A DNA stretch of 64,000 nucleotides, taken from NCBI GenBank assembly GCA_001598975.1, contig BBXU01002758.1:1-64000 (forward strand), read 5' to 3'. The stretch comes from Parachlorella kessleri. Taxonomy: Eukaryota; Chlorophyta; Trebouxiophyceae; Chlorellales; Chlorellaceae. The position numbers were made by a program, and so were the translations under genes. This document shows, piece by piece, positions 12,924 through 24,500 of this stretch. The notes beneath the pieces were generated by a model. It was not told the origin of the DNA and made no database searches. It saw only the letters and a program-made list of their open reading frames with translations. Within the stretch, counting starts at the first letter, position 1; each line of letters opens with the position of its first letter.

Positions 12924-15900
12924 TTAAAAGGGTGCCCACACGGACCACCCATAGATCCCTATACCTAGTAGTGCACCGCCAACAAGGCTATAGACGGTAT
13001 ATGCATAGGTATGTATTGTCTCCGGAAAGAGGTCCGCAAACTTGACAACCTGCAAGAAGTAAGCCAGCGAACTCGTGCTTTAACACTGACATTTGACCAA
13101 CGGCCGATCAGAAGCTGTCATAGTGGATGGTATACAGATGGTACATCAGATAGTCTCTCATACAGGCACGCTGCAGCTGCGTTTGGGTCAATCGCATGTA
13201 CGGCCGTCATATCCCAAGCAAGCGCAGGTTAACACATGGCCGCCACTTACCTCGGTGACAAAGGTGGAGACTGTTGAGAGGGAGCCAGAGAAGCCTGTCA
13301 TGACGGCAGGCAACAACAGGTGGCCAGCATAGCTGAGATTGCTTCGGCGCTGAAACACGCACTGCAGAGCAAGGGAAGGCCCGCCATGGATTGCCTGCTT
13401 GCCCTCCTGGCCAGCCAGCAGAAGGCAGCTGCACCAGTGATGCCGGCAGCAGGCTGGTGCAGCAGGACGCTTAATGCCTGCTTACAGGAGGACATATACT
13501 GCATATAATTTGTAGCAGCCGTGGTGAGTGCATACGCAGGGCTGCAGCAGCTTGCTCACCTGCAGCCCAAAGTCTATGGCTGTTGCCAGCATGTTGGCCA
13601 CAAAGGTGCCAATCGGGAACCATGACCAGGAGCCATGCAACTTATAATTGTACCGGGAAAGCCACCATCTAAGCGTGCACCTGCATGTTCAGAGTGTAGT
13701 ACATGGGAGAGTTAAAAGTACTGGTCAAGCACTGCCCAGTTAACCAGGGAACCAGTCTATTGGCAGAGCATGACTTTGGCTTGTCACATACCCAATGTTC
13801 CCATCTAACATTATGCAAGTGCCCTAGCAGGAGCAGGCCTAATGTGGTTGAACTGACGGTTACTACAGTGTACGAGCCCATGCCAGATGCTCTTTTATGC
13901 CCACATGTTACCCACAGCTGCAGTGCCAGTGCAGGCTCACCCGAGCGGACCAAAAAGTATTGCGATCCAGATCTGCCGCAGCCAAGTGTGTCCAGTCTCT
14001 AGAGCCGTCCCGACAGCAAGCGCAGCAGTCATCCCCAGCAGCCCCAGGAGGGCCGCACAGTCAGTTTTGTTGCCCATAAATGTCTGGAGCTCGCTGCCTG
14101 TCAGCTGCTGGGAGGGCGCTGCCTGCTGCTTGGAGGGGGATGCAAGGCTGGCCTGCCCCTTGGGTGGCTGGTTGACAGGCAGCGTGGGCTGCTGCTTCAG
14201 TTCCTGCATGGCAATGCAAGGCTGGAGGTGCATGGCAGGACGAGCAATAGAGCAGCACAGGCAGCTGAAAACTATCATAGCACCGTCTGGCTGCTAGTTT
14301 TTGTTTCAGCTGATGCGTCCACTCTGGCAGCCGAAATCAACGTGTTTATGACGGGATGCCCAAGCTCTAAACTCCACTGGCAATAAGGCTGGGCGACCAA
14401 CAGCTACACCACAATACGCCAACTGCATCCCACCGTCCCTCCATGGGCTATCACCTGCTCTGGAGCTGCCTTGGCGCCCCCATTGGCCACGCCGTCGGCA
14501 TGCTGCGGCTGTCCATCGGCACTCCCAGCATGCGAAGCAGCAGGGCTGCCACCGTAGCCGTTGCCCTCCTCCACAATCACTTGGGCACCATACTGGAGCT
14601 GCTGAGATGTGCCAGCACTCAAGGCGCCCAGCTCCACCCGCCCTGGCTGAGGTTGCCCCGCCTCTACAGGCTGCTGCTCCTCCTCCAGGCCGCCCAGGCC
14701 ATAGGCAGGGGCTGGCGGCCGTGACAGCATACGGCTGAGCTCCCGCTCTGGGACGCCGGCTACCACCAGCCGACGGCGCAGGCTGGCGCGGCTGATGCTC
14801 TGCATGTGCTACAGGGGCAAGGGGCTCAGCAGGCCAAGGGACAGGCTGATGCTCTGCACATGCTGTAGAAGAAAGGGAACCATCAGGCCAAAGCAGAACA
14901 GGCGCAGCATCCCCTGCTGTCACTTCCATGGCTCAGTTGCCAGCAGCTGCAAAGCCACACATACGAGGGAGCTGGAGCAGACTGCTGTGAGGAAGGACGG
15001 CATTCCGACCATCTGGTTGCCGTTTCCCCTCCCAGAGTAGAACCCTTGCATGGCCTCGCTGCCACATCATCACAACGCCAAGGCCACAGTGGCGTGCATA
15101 TCCTTGGGCTCCGCACCTGACTAACTAGCCTGACACATGCACAACCATGCAAATTGCACGCAACCCACCGGCCGGTTGGTGGGCAGGTCTGGCTCCCACT
15201 CCTCCAGCTCCTCCTGGGCCTCCTCTTCTGGACTCTTGGGCCGCTGTGCTTCCCTGTACTCCGGAGTCAGCTCGGCCCCGCCCAAGGCCTCAACCTCTCC
15301 TACCCGGTACTCCAGCCCTGCTTTCAGCACGTCCTCATGCTCCGGCAGCAGCCACCTGAGGCAGCAAGGAGGCCCAAAGAACTCGTCTGGGCTAGCCAGC
15401 ACTTGGCAATATGATTAATGCGGGCTTTTGGGAGCCAGTGTGCGAGTGAGGGTGCACCCGGGTGTGTCAGACGCCACCAAGTGTTTGAGACCATTGTACA
15501 GCAGGACGGGCTGGGGTTCCTGGGGGCACTTACTTGGCACTACAGCCTGAACTCGTAAGCAGCTACATGTTGCTTCCTACTGCAGCCTTCAGCCTCCCTG
15601 CACAGTTGCTTCTCGCCCAGATCTAGCACTCCACTGGAATCCTTGGTGCAAAGACCCACCTGTCCACAAACAGGGCCACGTGTGTCCCCAGAATGTAGGA
15701 AACAATGGCGCCATACAGCCCGATCAGGAACCCAACCACCATGTTCATCCACTGGTTGCTGTCAATTGCCGCCGTCATCAGCTCCAGCTGCCAGGAGGCA
15801 AATGTGGTCAGGGAGCCACAATACCCTGTGCGGATCCCTGGCAGCAGCAACAGACACAACATATGTAAACGGAAGTGGCACAGCTGGGGTGTCAAGACGT

Positions 15901-16564
15901 CTAGCGAGTAGTCGAAATCTGACAGTGCACCGCTACCCAGCATGCCCAGTGAGTAGCACTAAGGTTATGTCGTCAGACTGGCTCTTCCTGGCTTACAATG
16001 CATGTACTCAAACCCCAATCGGGGGCGTGCACGCATTAGTGCCTTACCAATCTGCAGCTCCAGATTGTCCTGCCAAGAGTGGCGCTTCGGCAGCACCGCC
16101 AAGGCCTTCTCATTCTTCAGCCCAACCGTGGACGAGGCCACGAACACCCCAATGACAAATGAGCCTAAAAGGTTGGCTGGCAGGTCTTTGAAGTAAATGC
16201 CGCCTGAAGAGAACAGCACATTGGTATGCCACCTTGCCAAGTGGAGCATGAAGGTGTCAGTCCCCGAAGCTACACTGAGAGGAGCATAGCCGTCTTCCCA
16301 TCATATTGGGGCTGGGCACTCTTCCCCCTAGGGAGGGTCCTAGCCCAGTACCGACTGCCATTCTTCTAGGACGAAGGTGTGTCTTTCTGGTGATCCAAGG
16401 CACTTGCCTTCAAGGCAGGGTCCCCAGCCGCCCTGGCAGCCCAGGTCGAAGAACTTGCCGAGGAACGCCCTGGTGAGTACACCTAGCTCCGCCCAGAACG
16501 CCAGGTGGATGAGCGTAACAGTCAAGCGGAACCTGAAGCTCTTGGCCTTCTTGACCTGGGACAT
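12924..16564 (-). CDS. FEX: Two-domain fluoride exporter (FEX, CrcB family)
   Basis: An F(-) channel/exporter protecting cells from fluoride, probably in the plasma membrane. Nine exons join in phase to about 547 residues: 16564-16408, 16203-16048, 15837-15660, 15355-15169, 14799-14455, 14203-13941, 13680-13560, 13361-13251, 13049-12924. The first repeat has WAELGVLTRAFLG, DLPANLLGSFVIGVF and GIRTGYCGSLTTFASW (about 105-120). The second repeat has IWIAILFGPLG, WFPIGTFVANMLAT and MTGFSGSLSTVSTFVTE (about 490-506), ending ALLGIGIYGWSVWAPF. Both halves keep the Asn of the ..AN.L.. helix and the Thr/Ser-Phe signature of the fluoride pore; the second half has GFSG where GFCG is common. Between the halves lies a long hydrophilic linker (roughly residues 170-400) rich in acidic, Gln and Gly residues. 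Intron 1 needs a GC donor (GAAG|GCAAGT), the only in-phase choice I found. It is divergent from F-box gene C. Confidence 0.95.
14784..14870 (-). repeat. Short duplication of a 3' splice site in FEX
   Basis: A ~28-bp unit containing GGCTGATGCTCTGCA recurs 54 bp apart (around 14790 and 14844). On the minus strand each copy reads as an acceptor ATGCAG|AGCATCAGC or GTGCAG|AGCATCAGC. The downstream copy (exon start 14799) gives an open linker exon. Use of the upstream one (14853) would add 54 nt in frame but meets a TAG stop. Confidence 0.7.
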
Positions 16565-16871
16565 GACGCTGCGTTTTGAGCTCGAGCTACCGAGCCTAGT
16601 GTCGTGGGCATGTGTCGAGAGTGCCAGCCAATGCCAACAAGACAGTGCCTATGCTTTCAATGCATATGTAGGCCATGGCACCTTACAGTGGCATGGCATT
16701 GCCGGAAGGCATGGTTAGTGTGCTTTGATCAGGGTGATCATCCCGCGCAGGGTGCTCTCCCCCGGAGCTCGATCTCCTTATTCAAAAGCCCGGTGCGAAC
16801 GGGGCCCTACATTCGCCGAGTGCCCGCCGGTATATTGTCGTGCCTGTCTCAGACAGAACCTCCCAAGCACA
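16565..16871. promoter_or_regulatory. Divergent promoter region FEX / F-box C
   Basis: Only 307 bp separate the FEX ATG (minus, 16564) from the F-box C ATG (plus, 16872), so both upstream regions overlap here. No TATA-like element or other specific site stands out. Confidence 0.4.
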
Positions 16872-18549
16872 ATGCCACCGAAGCGAAAAGGGACAAACGC
16901 GACAGTTGTTAGTCGGCTGGACAGCCTGTCTGATGATGTCCTGCACAAGATTCTCATACAGCTAGATACTACGGACAGGTACTGAAGGACTGCAAGGGGG
17001 ACCTACTACAGGATATCTGGTGGCCTTGCTGTGCTAAGTGCCTGCTCAGACCACCCACTGGGCAGACTCTCACAAGTTGAGGTGCGCTTGGTTGCAGGCT
17101 CACCCTGGGCAGCACATGTAAGCGGCTCCACTCGGTCGGCGCCAGTCCCTCAGAACTTTGGCGGGTGGTGGAGTTTGAAGCTAGATTGATGCAGGCCACT
17201 ACCCCCCTTAAGGCGCAGTGGTTCTTGGCTTGGCTAATAAACAAAGCCAAGGCCGTCAAGAACCTGGTCATCACCATCACGTTACAGGAGGCAACTCCTC
17301 TGATGCGGTGGCAGTTCAGGCGAACAGGCGAGTGCTGTGGCCTGTCTTTCAAGGTGGGGCAGTCTGAAGACCCCCTGTCTGTAGGGTGGTATTTGCGTGT
17401 TTTCCCGAGCCAAAGCATGCTTTCTCCAACGCTTCAGTTACCCTGCAGCCGGCAGGTAGTGCCTCTCAGGTTCTAGTGCTTCCTCGTGTATGCCTGCCGT
17501 CTGAGGGGCAGGTGCGCGTCATGGCCCGGGTACGCTGCGTTGCATCGAAACACGAAAGGCCTTCTGACGCCGCAGGGTGTGGCCGCACATCCACGCGGCA
17601 ATACTGCTGTGCCACAGTAGCCTTGCGGAGTTGAAGCTGGCCTGGAAGGGACCGTTTGTGCTGGGGCCCTGGTTGGCAAGGGGGTTCCCCAATCTGGCTT
17701 CTGTTGACGTGGCGGCTGGCAGTGTGACGCTGGAAGAAGGCCTCCGGCAGGTTGGTGCACTGCAAAGCCTCAGTCTCTCCTGAGGCGCAGTAATAATAGG
17801 TAGCCTTCCAGTGTCGCTCGTAAACTTGTCTCTTGGTGGGTGCCGTCTAACCTCGCTTCCATCAGGGTTGTCAGCACTCGGAAGTCTGGAGGAGTTGCAC
17901 CTACATTCCAACAGGTTGGGTGCAGGCCCCTATACCGCTCTTCCATCCTTGGGAAGGCTGCGGATGCTTGATCTAGATAGTTGTGAGCTTTCATCGCTGC
18001 CGGCTGAGGTGACTAATCTGACAGAGCTTGAGCACCTCTTTTTAAATGACAACCCCAACATCGTTGCTGAACAGTTGGAGGTGCTATCTTGTCTTACCCG
18101 CCTAGAGGTGCTGGGAGTGCCAGGCTGCAACCTCCGGACCTTGCCGTCTGCTTTGTCAGGGTTGGGGAGGCTGCGCTCGCTCTTCTGCCACAACAACAAG
18201 CTGAGATCTCTAACTGGTGCCTCCTCCTGGCTTGGCAGGCTTTCAAAGCTTTCCCTAGGGCTGAGGGTATGATCCTTTTTGCCGATGATCTTAAGCAGGC
18301 TGAGAATCTGGCAAAGCTCTATGTTAGTCGATCGAATGATCCAATCGAGCTGCAGTGCACTGGCTCTGGCTTGCTTGAGGTCCTACAGACCTTCCTGCCC
18401 TGGACTCGGTGTTTTACATCCGCCCTAGCCCTACAGCTGGAAGCCAGGTGATTGAGAGCTTTGAATTTGGCCGGCTGCTGCACCTCTTGCAGTCAACAGT
18501 TGACTGTGAGGTTAGGTACATTGAATTGAATGACGTAGTTTGGAGGTGA
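16872..18549 (+). pseudogene. F-box / leucine-rich-repeat gene C, probably decayed
   Basis: Exon 1 (16872-16978) and exon 2 (from 17098) encode an F-box: LDSLSDDVLHKILIQLDTTDR, then LTLGSTCKRLHSVGASPSELW. F-box proteins link substrates to SCF ubiquitin ligases. The phase-2 intron after the DR pair matches the one in F-box genes A and B, so the three are likely relatives. A leucine-rich repeat stretch follows at about 17580-18270 (for example LVNLSLGGCRLTSLPSGLSALG), but the frame is interrupted by TGA at 17781-17783, where the repeat pattern continues in the same frame on both sides. Two further frame changes are needed near 18260 and 18390 to reach the last open stretch, which ends ELNDVVWR and a stop at 18549. 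Unrecognised introns could explain part of this, but the in-frame TGA makes a pseudogene the simplest reading. Confidence 0.6.
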
Positions 18550-19112
18550 AAGTAGTGAACAGGTGTGCTGATGGCAGTATGGGCCAAAGCGCTTTTGTGT
18601 ACATGTTAGGGTATTACAGTTGTCTGGGTCTCAACTAGGGGCAGGTTAGGGGTGACCCTAGTCCCCACAACTATGGGGACCTAAAGTGAACATCTCTGAA
18701 CAGACCGTAATGTAATGGAATGCACGTGACAAGGGGCCAGACAGCAGTTTAGCGGGGTGCCAGCTGCGTCAGCAGAGCAGACGATACGGGAACAATGCTG
18801 CCAACTGCACTACTTCCCACCATAAATACGAATGAAACATGGCTTACTCCCGCACTGGCAGGAGGTCGTAGTAGTCATTATTGACCCTCTGTTAACAACA
18901 GGCCAAGCCAGTATAGCCACTTCTCGAACTCGTCAGCTGGACATGTGAGAAGCTTCAGAACCAGCACCAGCATAGCCTCCAACACATCGTACCACCAGCC
19001 GCCTTCACCAAAAGTTCTCAACAGGGGCAACTGCAATGCCTCAAGCTGACCCCCACCCAGGCCTTGGGATGTCATGCTGATAGGATACCAGCTTTCAGCT
19101 CTCCTGCCCTCA
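18550..19112. other. Gene-free stretch with part of a dispersed repeat
   Basis: There is no conserved coding exon between F-box C and the PEF gene stop. About 50 bp at 18717-18765 resembles 28626-28675 (GGAATGCA.GTGACAA, then a partly conserved ..CA.ACAGCA.TTT..CGGG..), so a dispersed element is present. Confidence 0.5.
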
Positions 19113-20691
19113 TTAGCTGACATTGGAGCAGGCATACACAAACTGCACGGCACAGCAGAAAAGCTGCCACTTGAGTCAACGGCCTGACAGCTTCAGGCAG
19201 TATTCCTGCCACAGGGTCACCCACAGTAGGCCACAGCGAGTGCAGTGGCAGTGTTCAAGGCACACGCCACGGCCCTGCCAGTCACCTTACAGGGCACATA
19301 TGGCTGTTCCACGTAGAGGCTGCACTGCATCCTGCTGCCGCGGCATGTTCTACCCAAGGACAGTATTTACTACCTCACCCCCTCACCTGTGAGAAGTCCA
19401 TGGTTATCCGGCCCGTTTGCTGCGAGTCAAAAGCCCGGAATGTTGCGCTTGCTGATTGTAAGAACACACTCATGGCAACAAACTCTGCCATTTCGAGGGT
19501 GCCGCTCCTATCAGGATCATACCTGCGCAACATAGTGAAAACAAGCGTGCCATGTCAAAGTGGGCTGCTCACGTGCAAGGAGGTGCCTAAACTCCACCAC
19601 TAAATCCCAACCAAAAAGTCAACACGCAGAAGTAAGGTGCTGCGATGTTTGAATGTACCCCACTGTCTGGCTAGCACACCATGAGAGCAACACAAGGCTG
19701 CTCCCCGCCATCCTGCCGTCAACGGAGCCCTTGCACGAGGGACCAAGGAGGAAGGTGGGCTAAGGCAAAGTGACACACTACGTTCTCATTCTGCGCTTCC
19801 ACTCACGCTTTAAATAGCGCCTCAAACGCTGGTGGATCCAGCCGGAATCCAGCATGATGCAGCGCCTGCCAAACCTCCTGTTTGCTGAGACTGCCTGCAA
19901 ACACAGAAGCCTGCCTTCAAGCCAGCTTGTCGGGAGCTTTTGTGTTGCACAAGGCCACATCCAAACTAGGAGCTAGCAAGGCAGACTGGCACCCAGCTTA
20001 CCACTTCTGTCGGCGTCAAAGTACCGGAAGGAGTTGGAAATGTTTATAAGGAAGCTGTGCAGCCGCTCAAACTCCTGCATGACAGTGGTTCGGTTGCTTG
20101 GCGACTTCAACTTCACTCACCACCGCATTGAAGGGACTAGACAGGGTAAAAAAAAGAGCGGGAGAAGCTAGGAGCAGATACAAAAGCAAACACATGCGGA
20201 CGCCATGCGACCAAATTTCAACGGCCTTACAGTGGCAGCCTTACCTGCAGGTCTATATGCCCGCTGGCGTCTTTATCATGTAGGCGCATCAGCGCCTGCA
20301 CTGTCTTCAGCGAGAAGTTGAGCTGGCCCAGGGCCAGGGCTCGCTGGAGCTCAAAAACGTCCAGGGTGCCGCTGCCGTCCCTGTCTATTTGGCGGAACCA
20401 CTGCACACACGGAAAACTAACCAAGTGAAGCGATCACCTATACAGGATAATAGGTGACACAGTGTACACCGTACCAATTGACTCAGTGGAAATGCTGCTG
20501 CCCCTTAGCCACCCTGTTGTCAAACCTAGCATGCAACCCTCACTAAACCAACAAGGCCAACCCCTAGACACGACAACCCTGTGGACGCGCAACAGCAACC
20601 CAGTTGATTGTGTGCTGGAAAACATCTCAGGGTTGGGCTGTCGGCAGTGGCATCTCCCACGCACCGCGAGCACCTGTGCAGGAGCCGACAT
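19113..20691 (-). CDS. Penta-EF-hand calcium-binding protein (ALG-2/peflin-like)
   Basis: A small Ca2+ sensor of the PEF family, which dimerises through its fifth EF-hand and links Ca2+ to membrane traffic or repair and COPII. Six exons join in phase to 166 residues: 20691-20674, 20400-20245, 20074-20002, 19894-19807, 19522-19387, 19142-19113. Loops in order: DRDGSGTLDVFE, DKDASGHIDLQE, DADRSGSLSKQE and DPDRSGTLEMAE (all with canonical ligand positions), then a degenerate fifth, DSQQTGRITMDF, followed by FSQFVYACSNVS and stop, the typical PEF ending. Exon 1 codes only MSAPAQ, so the Gly/Pro/Ala-rich tail of animal ALG-2 is almost absent. The start was chosen because CAG|GTGCTC gives phase 0 into WFRQIDRDG, exactly where the family core begins. 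The partner proteins cannot be predicted from sequence alone. Confidence 0.93.
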
Positions 20692-21513
20692 CGTTGCTGA
20701 ACGCTGTTGATCAAACGCTACAGATCTTGCTTCGCTTGGTAAGGTTGGGCAAGGTTATCAACTTGGACGACGTCGATCACGACAGGAGGGGAAGGAAGTG
20801 AAAATCAGAACTGCAGGCTCTCACGAAGTCTGAGCGTGAAGAGTATGTTGCAAACGCGAATCGCGGGCTGTACACGCCAAGGCTGACGCGTGTGGATCCC
20901 CTTGGATCCCAAGATACCAGTCAGGTGGCCGCCTGTGCGCGTTCAGGGCCCCATGTGCCACGGCTTTCAGGATATAAGTCACTTCACTGTAAGAACTGGC
21001 CAACATAGGTTCGTTGGACTTTGTACCCTATCACTTTGGCCCTTGTTGATTAACTGGGCAGTCTTGCCAGCTACCCAGTGACACTGACTAGCTTGACAAC
21101 AGGCCCCTCAATATCTTACCAGCCACCCTCAAGCCACTTACACTGGCGCTCTTGACAACAGCAGACGACACTAACACCACGGCCACAAAGAGAAACAAGT
21201 AGCGATACCAGGGTGATGGCTGAGTGGTCTGACCAAGGGGTGCGAGAAAAGAGCTTAGCAGCAAGACACATAATGAACAGGAACATACGCTAGCCAAGTT
21301 CCAATTCGTGCTTCTGCGCGCTCCAACCATTCTCGCAAGCTGCCCCTCTCACAAGGTCAGAACCGCCCTCCCACCACTCAATGCCTATATCACACACTGC
21401 ACTGCTACCAGATGATCCCGCTACCCCCCAAAACATCCTCCAACGGGTCCACATCCAGGCAGCGACGCAGGCACCAACAGAGCCCCACCGGTGTCGACGT
21501 GTGCCGCCACCCC
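20692..21513. other. Intergenic region with a small possible membrane ORF
   Basis: This lies between the PEF start and the NOT2 stop. TTACA at 21138-21142 (TGTAA on minus) is a candidate NOT2 poly(A) signal about 375 bp past its stop. A minus-strand ORF beginning at 21330 is listed separately. Confidence 0.4.
21088..21330 (-). CDS. Possible small membrane protein, 80 codons
   Basis: An ATG at 21330 opens a frame to the stop at 21088 with two hydrophobic stretches, NLASVCSCSLCVLLLSSFLA and YLFLFVAVVLVSSAVV, separated by a short polar loop with TTQPSPWYR. That pattern fits a hairpin membrane protein. A good donor (AGT|GTAAGT) lies within it, so the true C-terminus may differ. I recognise no family, and the ORF overlaps the likely NOT2 3' UTR. 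It could be chance. Confidence 0.25.
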   Translation of the reverse strand: MVGARRSTNWNLASVCSCSLCVLLLSSFLAPLGQTTQPSPWYRYLFLFVAVVLVSSAVVKSASVSGLRVAGKILRGLLSS

Positions 21514-24500
21514 TTACTTCGCTGCAGCCGAGGGTGCTGGGGCAACAGCTGTGGCGCCAGGGGCAGGCGATTGTGGCCCTTGCGCCCCAGGGGCAGCAGC
21601 TGGCGCAGCCGCCGGCGCGGTTGCCGGCGGCGCTGCAGCCGCTGCCATGCGGGCTGCCGCCATGTTGGGTGTGCGCTCCAGGTGCTCAAACTGCACCACG
21701 AAGTTGTCCTTGCGGACCACCTCCCAGGTGGTAGGGTCAAACAGGAAGAAGGAGCCGCGCTCAAACCTGCGGCACAACAGGCAGGTGGCGGTTTGGGAGC
21801 TCCTGCATAACAATGCTCCAGGCTCCTGGCAGGACTTACAATGTCCAAGACTGGCGCAGTGGGCCCCAAACATCCAGCCAGAATCTGAAGGCCAGGTAGG
21901 TGGTATGACAAGCACCAACTCTGTGCACTCTCCAGATACCAAAGACAACAACCTGAGGCGAGGCCCGACGCATGCCTCTGGAGCATTGTGTAGAAGCTCA
22001 CAGGACCCTAATAGCTCACCTGTCCGTCTTCTGCAGCGGCTCGGTGTTGGGCGCCCGCGTGAGCCAGGCCTTGTACTCCTTGTGATAGTACCAGCCCCTG
22101 TACGATGAGGGAGCAGACGCGCCAAGTCGGGCCAAGCTTATGCCCCAGCCAATACCTGCATGCTGATGGTGAGCCCAACACCCACAAGCACAGCCACGCC
22201 ACGGCAGGACGGCTGCATCGACAAAGAAGAGAGAGGCATACAATGCAACAATGCCAGCTCATTTCTTCCCCCAGCACCCAGCTCACCGGGCCCCCAGCTC
22301 CTCTGCTGCATAGAGCTGCGCCTCATCGCCGGGCATTCCGTAGAAGATGTAGAACAGGGTGTCAGGCTGGAACTTCTGGAAGTAGCCAGGCTGTAGCCGG
22401 GGCGGCGCGTGGAGGTAGCACTGGGGGACCTGCAGTAGCAAGGAGGAAGGGGAGGGCTCATGTGTGTACCATTCCGTGTTGAAAAAGCCTTGTGCCAGAC
22501 TTGAGCCGCGTGTTGTTGTTGACGAGTAACTGTAACACAAGCAGCGGACGCCTGCCGAAAGGAGGTGAAAATTGTAGGCATACTTGCTGCCTGCCTGCTT
22601 CCCTGGCAATGCATGTCAGGTCAATGATGGCCACCGCCCCGCCGCCCAGAGTAGTCATCTACACCTGCTTCTGTAAGCTTGCATAGGTCCACCTGGCTCT
22701 TTATCTTGTCCTTACCCTGAACTCAGGCTCTGGCTTAGAGGGCCCATCAGCCCAAGGGGAGGCAAATGTCTTCCACAGGCTTTCCGTGGAATTAAGGTTC
22801 AGTCCCAGCGTGGTCAGGTCGGTGCCCAAAGCCAGTGTGGTGAGGTCCGGATCTGCAACAGAAGAGTACCATGCGAGAGCAGGTGGTTAGTTGTGCGGCC
22901 AAAAGCTCGCTGCAAAGAGAGCTATCCGCTCCTGGGACGATGCAACACATAGAGTGCCACCCCAATAACCATGGGCCAAAAATTTGTCATCCTGCGCCTA
23001 GGACAAGGTGCCAGGCCTGATACCAGCATCACACTACCCTAGCCCCACAGCAGGCCCCCCCGCCTTGCATGCCCCCAGCACAATGCTGAGCGCCTGACCT
23101 GTCATGCGGATCACGCTCAGCAGGCCCAACAGGCCAAAGCGGTCCGGCTGTGGCGCGAGCCCCAGCTTGCCTCCGCCGCTGCCGCCGGCAGCCCCTGCCG
23201 CGCCCACCAACCCGCCAGGGCCTCCTCCCGCCCCGCCTCCCAGCACCTTGAACGCCGCAGCCTGCCGCAACTGCTGCTGCTGCAGCCGCAGCATGTCTAG
23301 CCCGCCGACGCCTGCGCCCCCAAGGCCGTCGCCGAAGGCGCCACCGGCGCCCTGGCCAATGCCGTCAAGGCCTCCCCTGCCCAGCTGCTGCTGAAGCTGC
23401 TGGAGCTGCAAGCAGGGGCACAGTGACTGTGACCGTCAGTGTGACATGTGACGTACCACCCTGCTGGTACGCCATACAACGCCAAGACATGTGACGTAAC
23501 AACCCGTTGGTACGCTTAACAAAGAAGGATTTCGGGCAAGCGGGGGCATGCACAGGTAACAGGACAGCGGCAGACCTTAGGAGGGATCTAAGGAGAGTGC
23601 GATGGACGGTACAATTTGACAGGATACATGGACTAGGAGAGCCATTTTTTAAGGAACCACAGACGGCGTGTTGTGTGTCACATGACAGCAGACCAGCAGC
23701 ACATGACAACACCAAAGGCGGTGCTTATCGGTTGCAGTGCTTTGCATCGGCACAGCTGTCCCATGCCCAAGCTCAGACATTCCATATGGCCGCACTTCTA
23801 CTGCCAATGCATGTTCCATACACGATGTGACACACACCAAAAGGCACACCAGCACAACAGGCCCCAACCTGCACTTCTCATATCCGACACCCACGCGCCC
23901 AGATAACTGCTACCCTTACCACTCGCAAGCCAGATGCCCCTCCCTAAGCCTCACCGGGTCAGATCCATCCAAGCCACGCGGCTGCTGCGCTTGCTGGCCA
24001 GCCCCCGGCACCGCCCCCGGCAGGGCCGGAAAATCCTCCTCTGAAAACCCGCCTCCCGCTCCGCCCGCGGCACCCGGTGGCTTGTGACTCCCCAGCAGCG
24101 CAGCAAACGTTTCGCCGCCCGGCCCTGGCTCGCCTCCTGCCGCGCCCCCGCCGCCTCCGCCAGACACATGCCGCTGGCCTGCTGGGGCAGCGGCACCTGC
24201 GCCGCTGCCAGGAGCACCCGCCTGCTGGCCAGCACCACCCGTGAGCGAAGGGAAGTCTGCAGCGTCAAAGGCCGGGCTGTCGCCGTTGGCGCCGGCGCCC
24301 TGCTCACCGCCTGCCGCAGCGGCCGCTGCAGCCCCGCCCGGAGCGCCGCCGCCCTGCCGGCCCGCGCCGCCAACTAACGGCCCAACTGCTGCTCCGGCGC
24401 CCAAGTGCGACGGCGCAGCTTTGTTGATCATGGCAAGCAAGTCGCCAGAGGGACCGCCTAGCTGCCCCCCGCCTGTGCCTGTCCCCAGGCCCGCCATGCC

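Noticed and set aside
14306..14929. 207-codon minus-strand ORF overlapping FEX
   Set aside because: It is in a different frame from the in-phase FEX linker exon and would break the exporter's exon chain.
17781..17783. TGA in F-box C as a selenocysteine codon
   Set aside because: Green algae do have selenoproteins, but LRR proteins are not among them, there is no redox motif around the site, and other frame breaks follow; a nonsense mutation is simpler.
21491..22108. Long plus-strand ORF of about 205 codons opposite the NOT2 C-terminus
   Set aside because: It is antisense to verified NOT2 exons with conserved motifs; GC-rich Ala/Gly coding sequence leaves the opposite strand open by chance.
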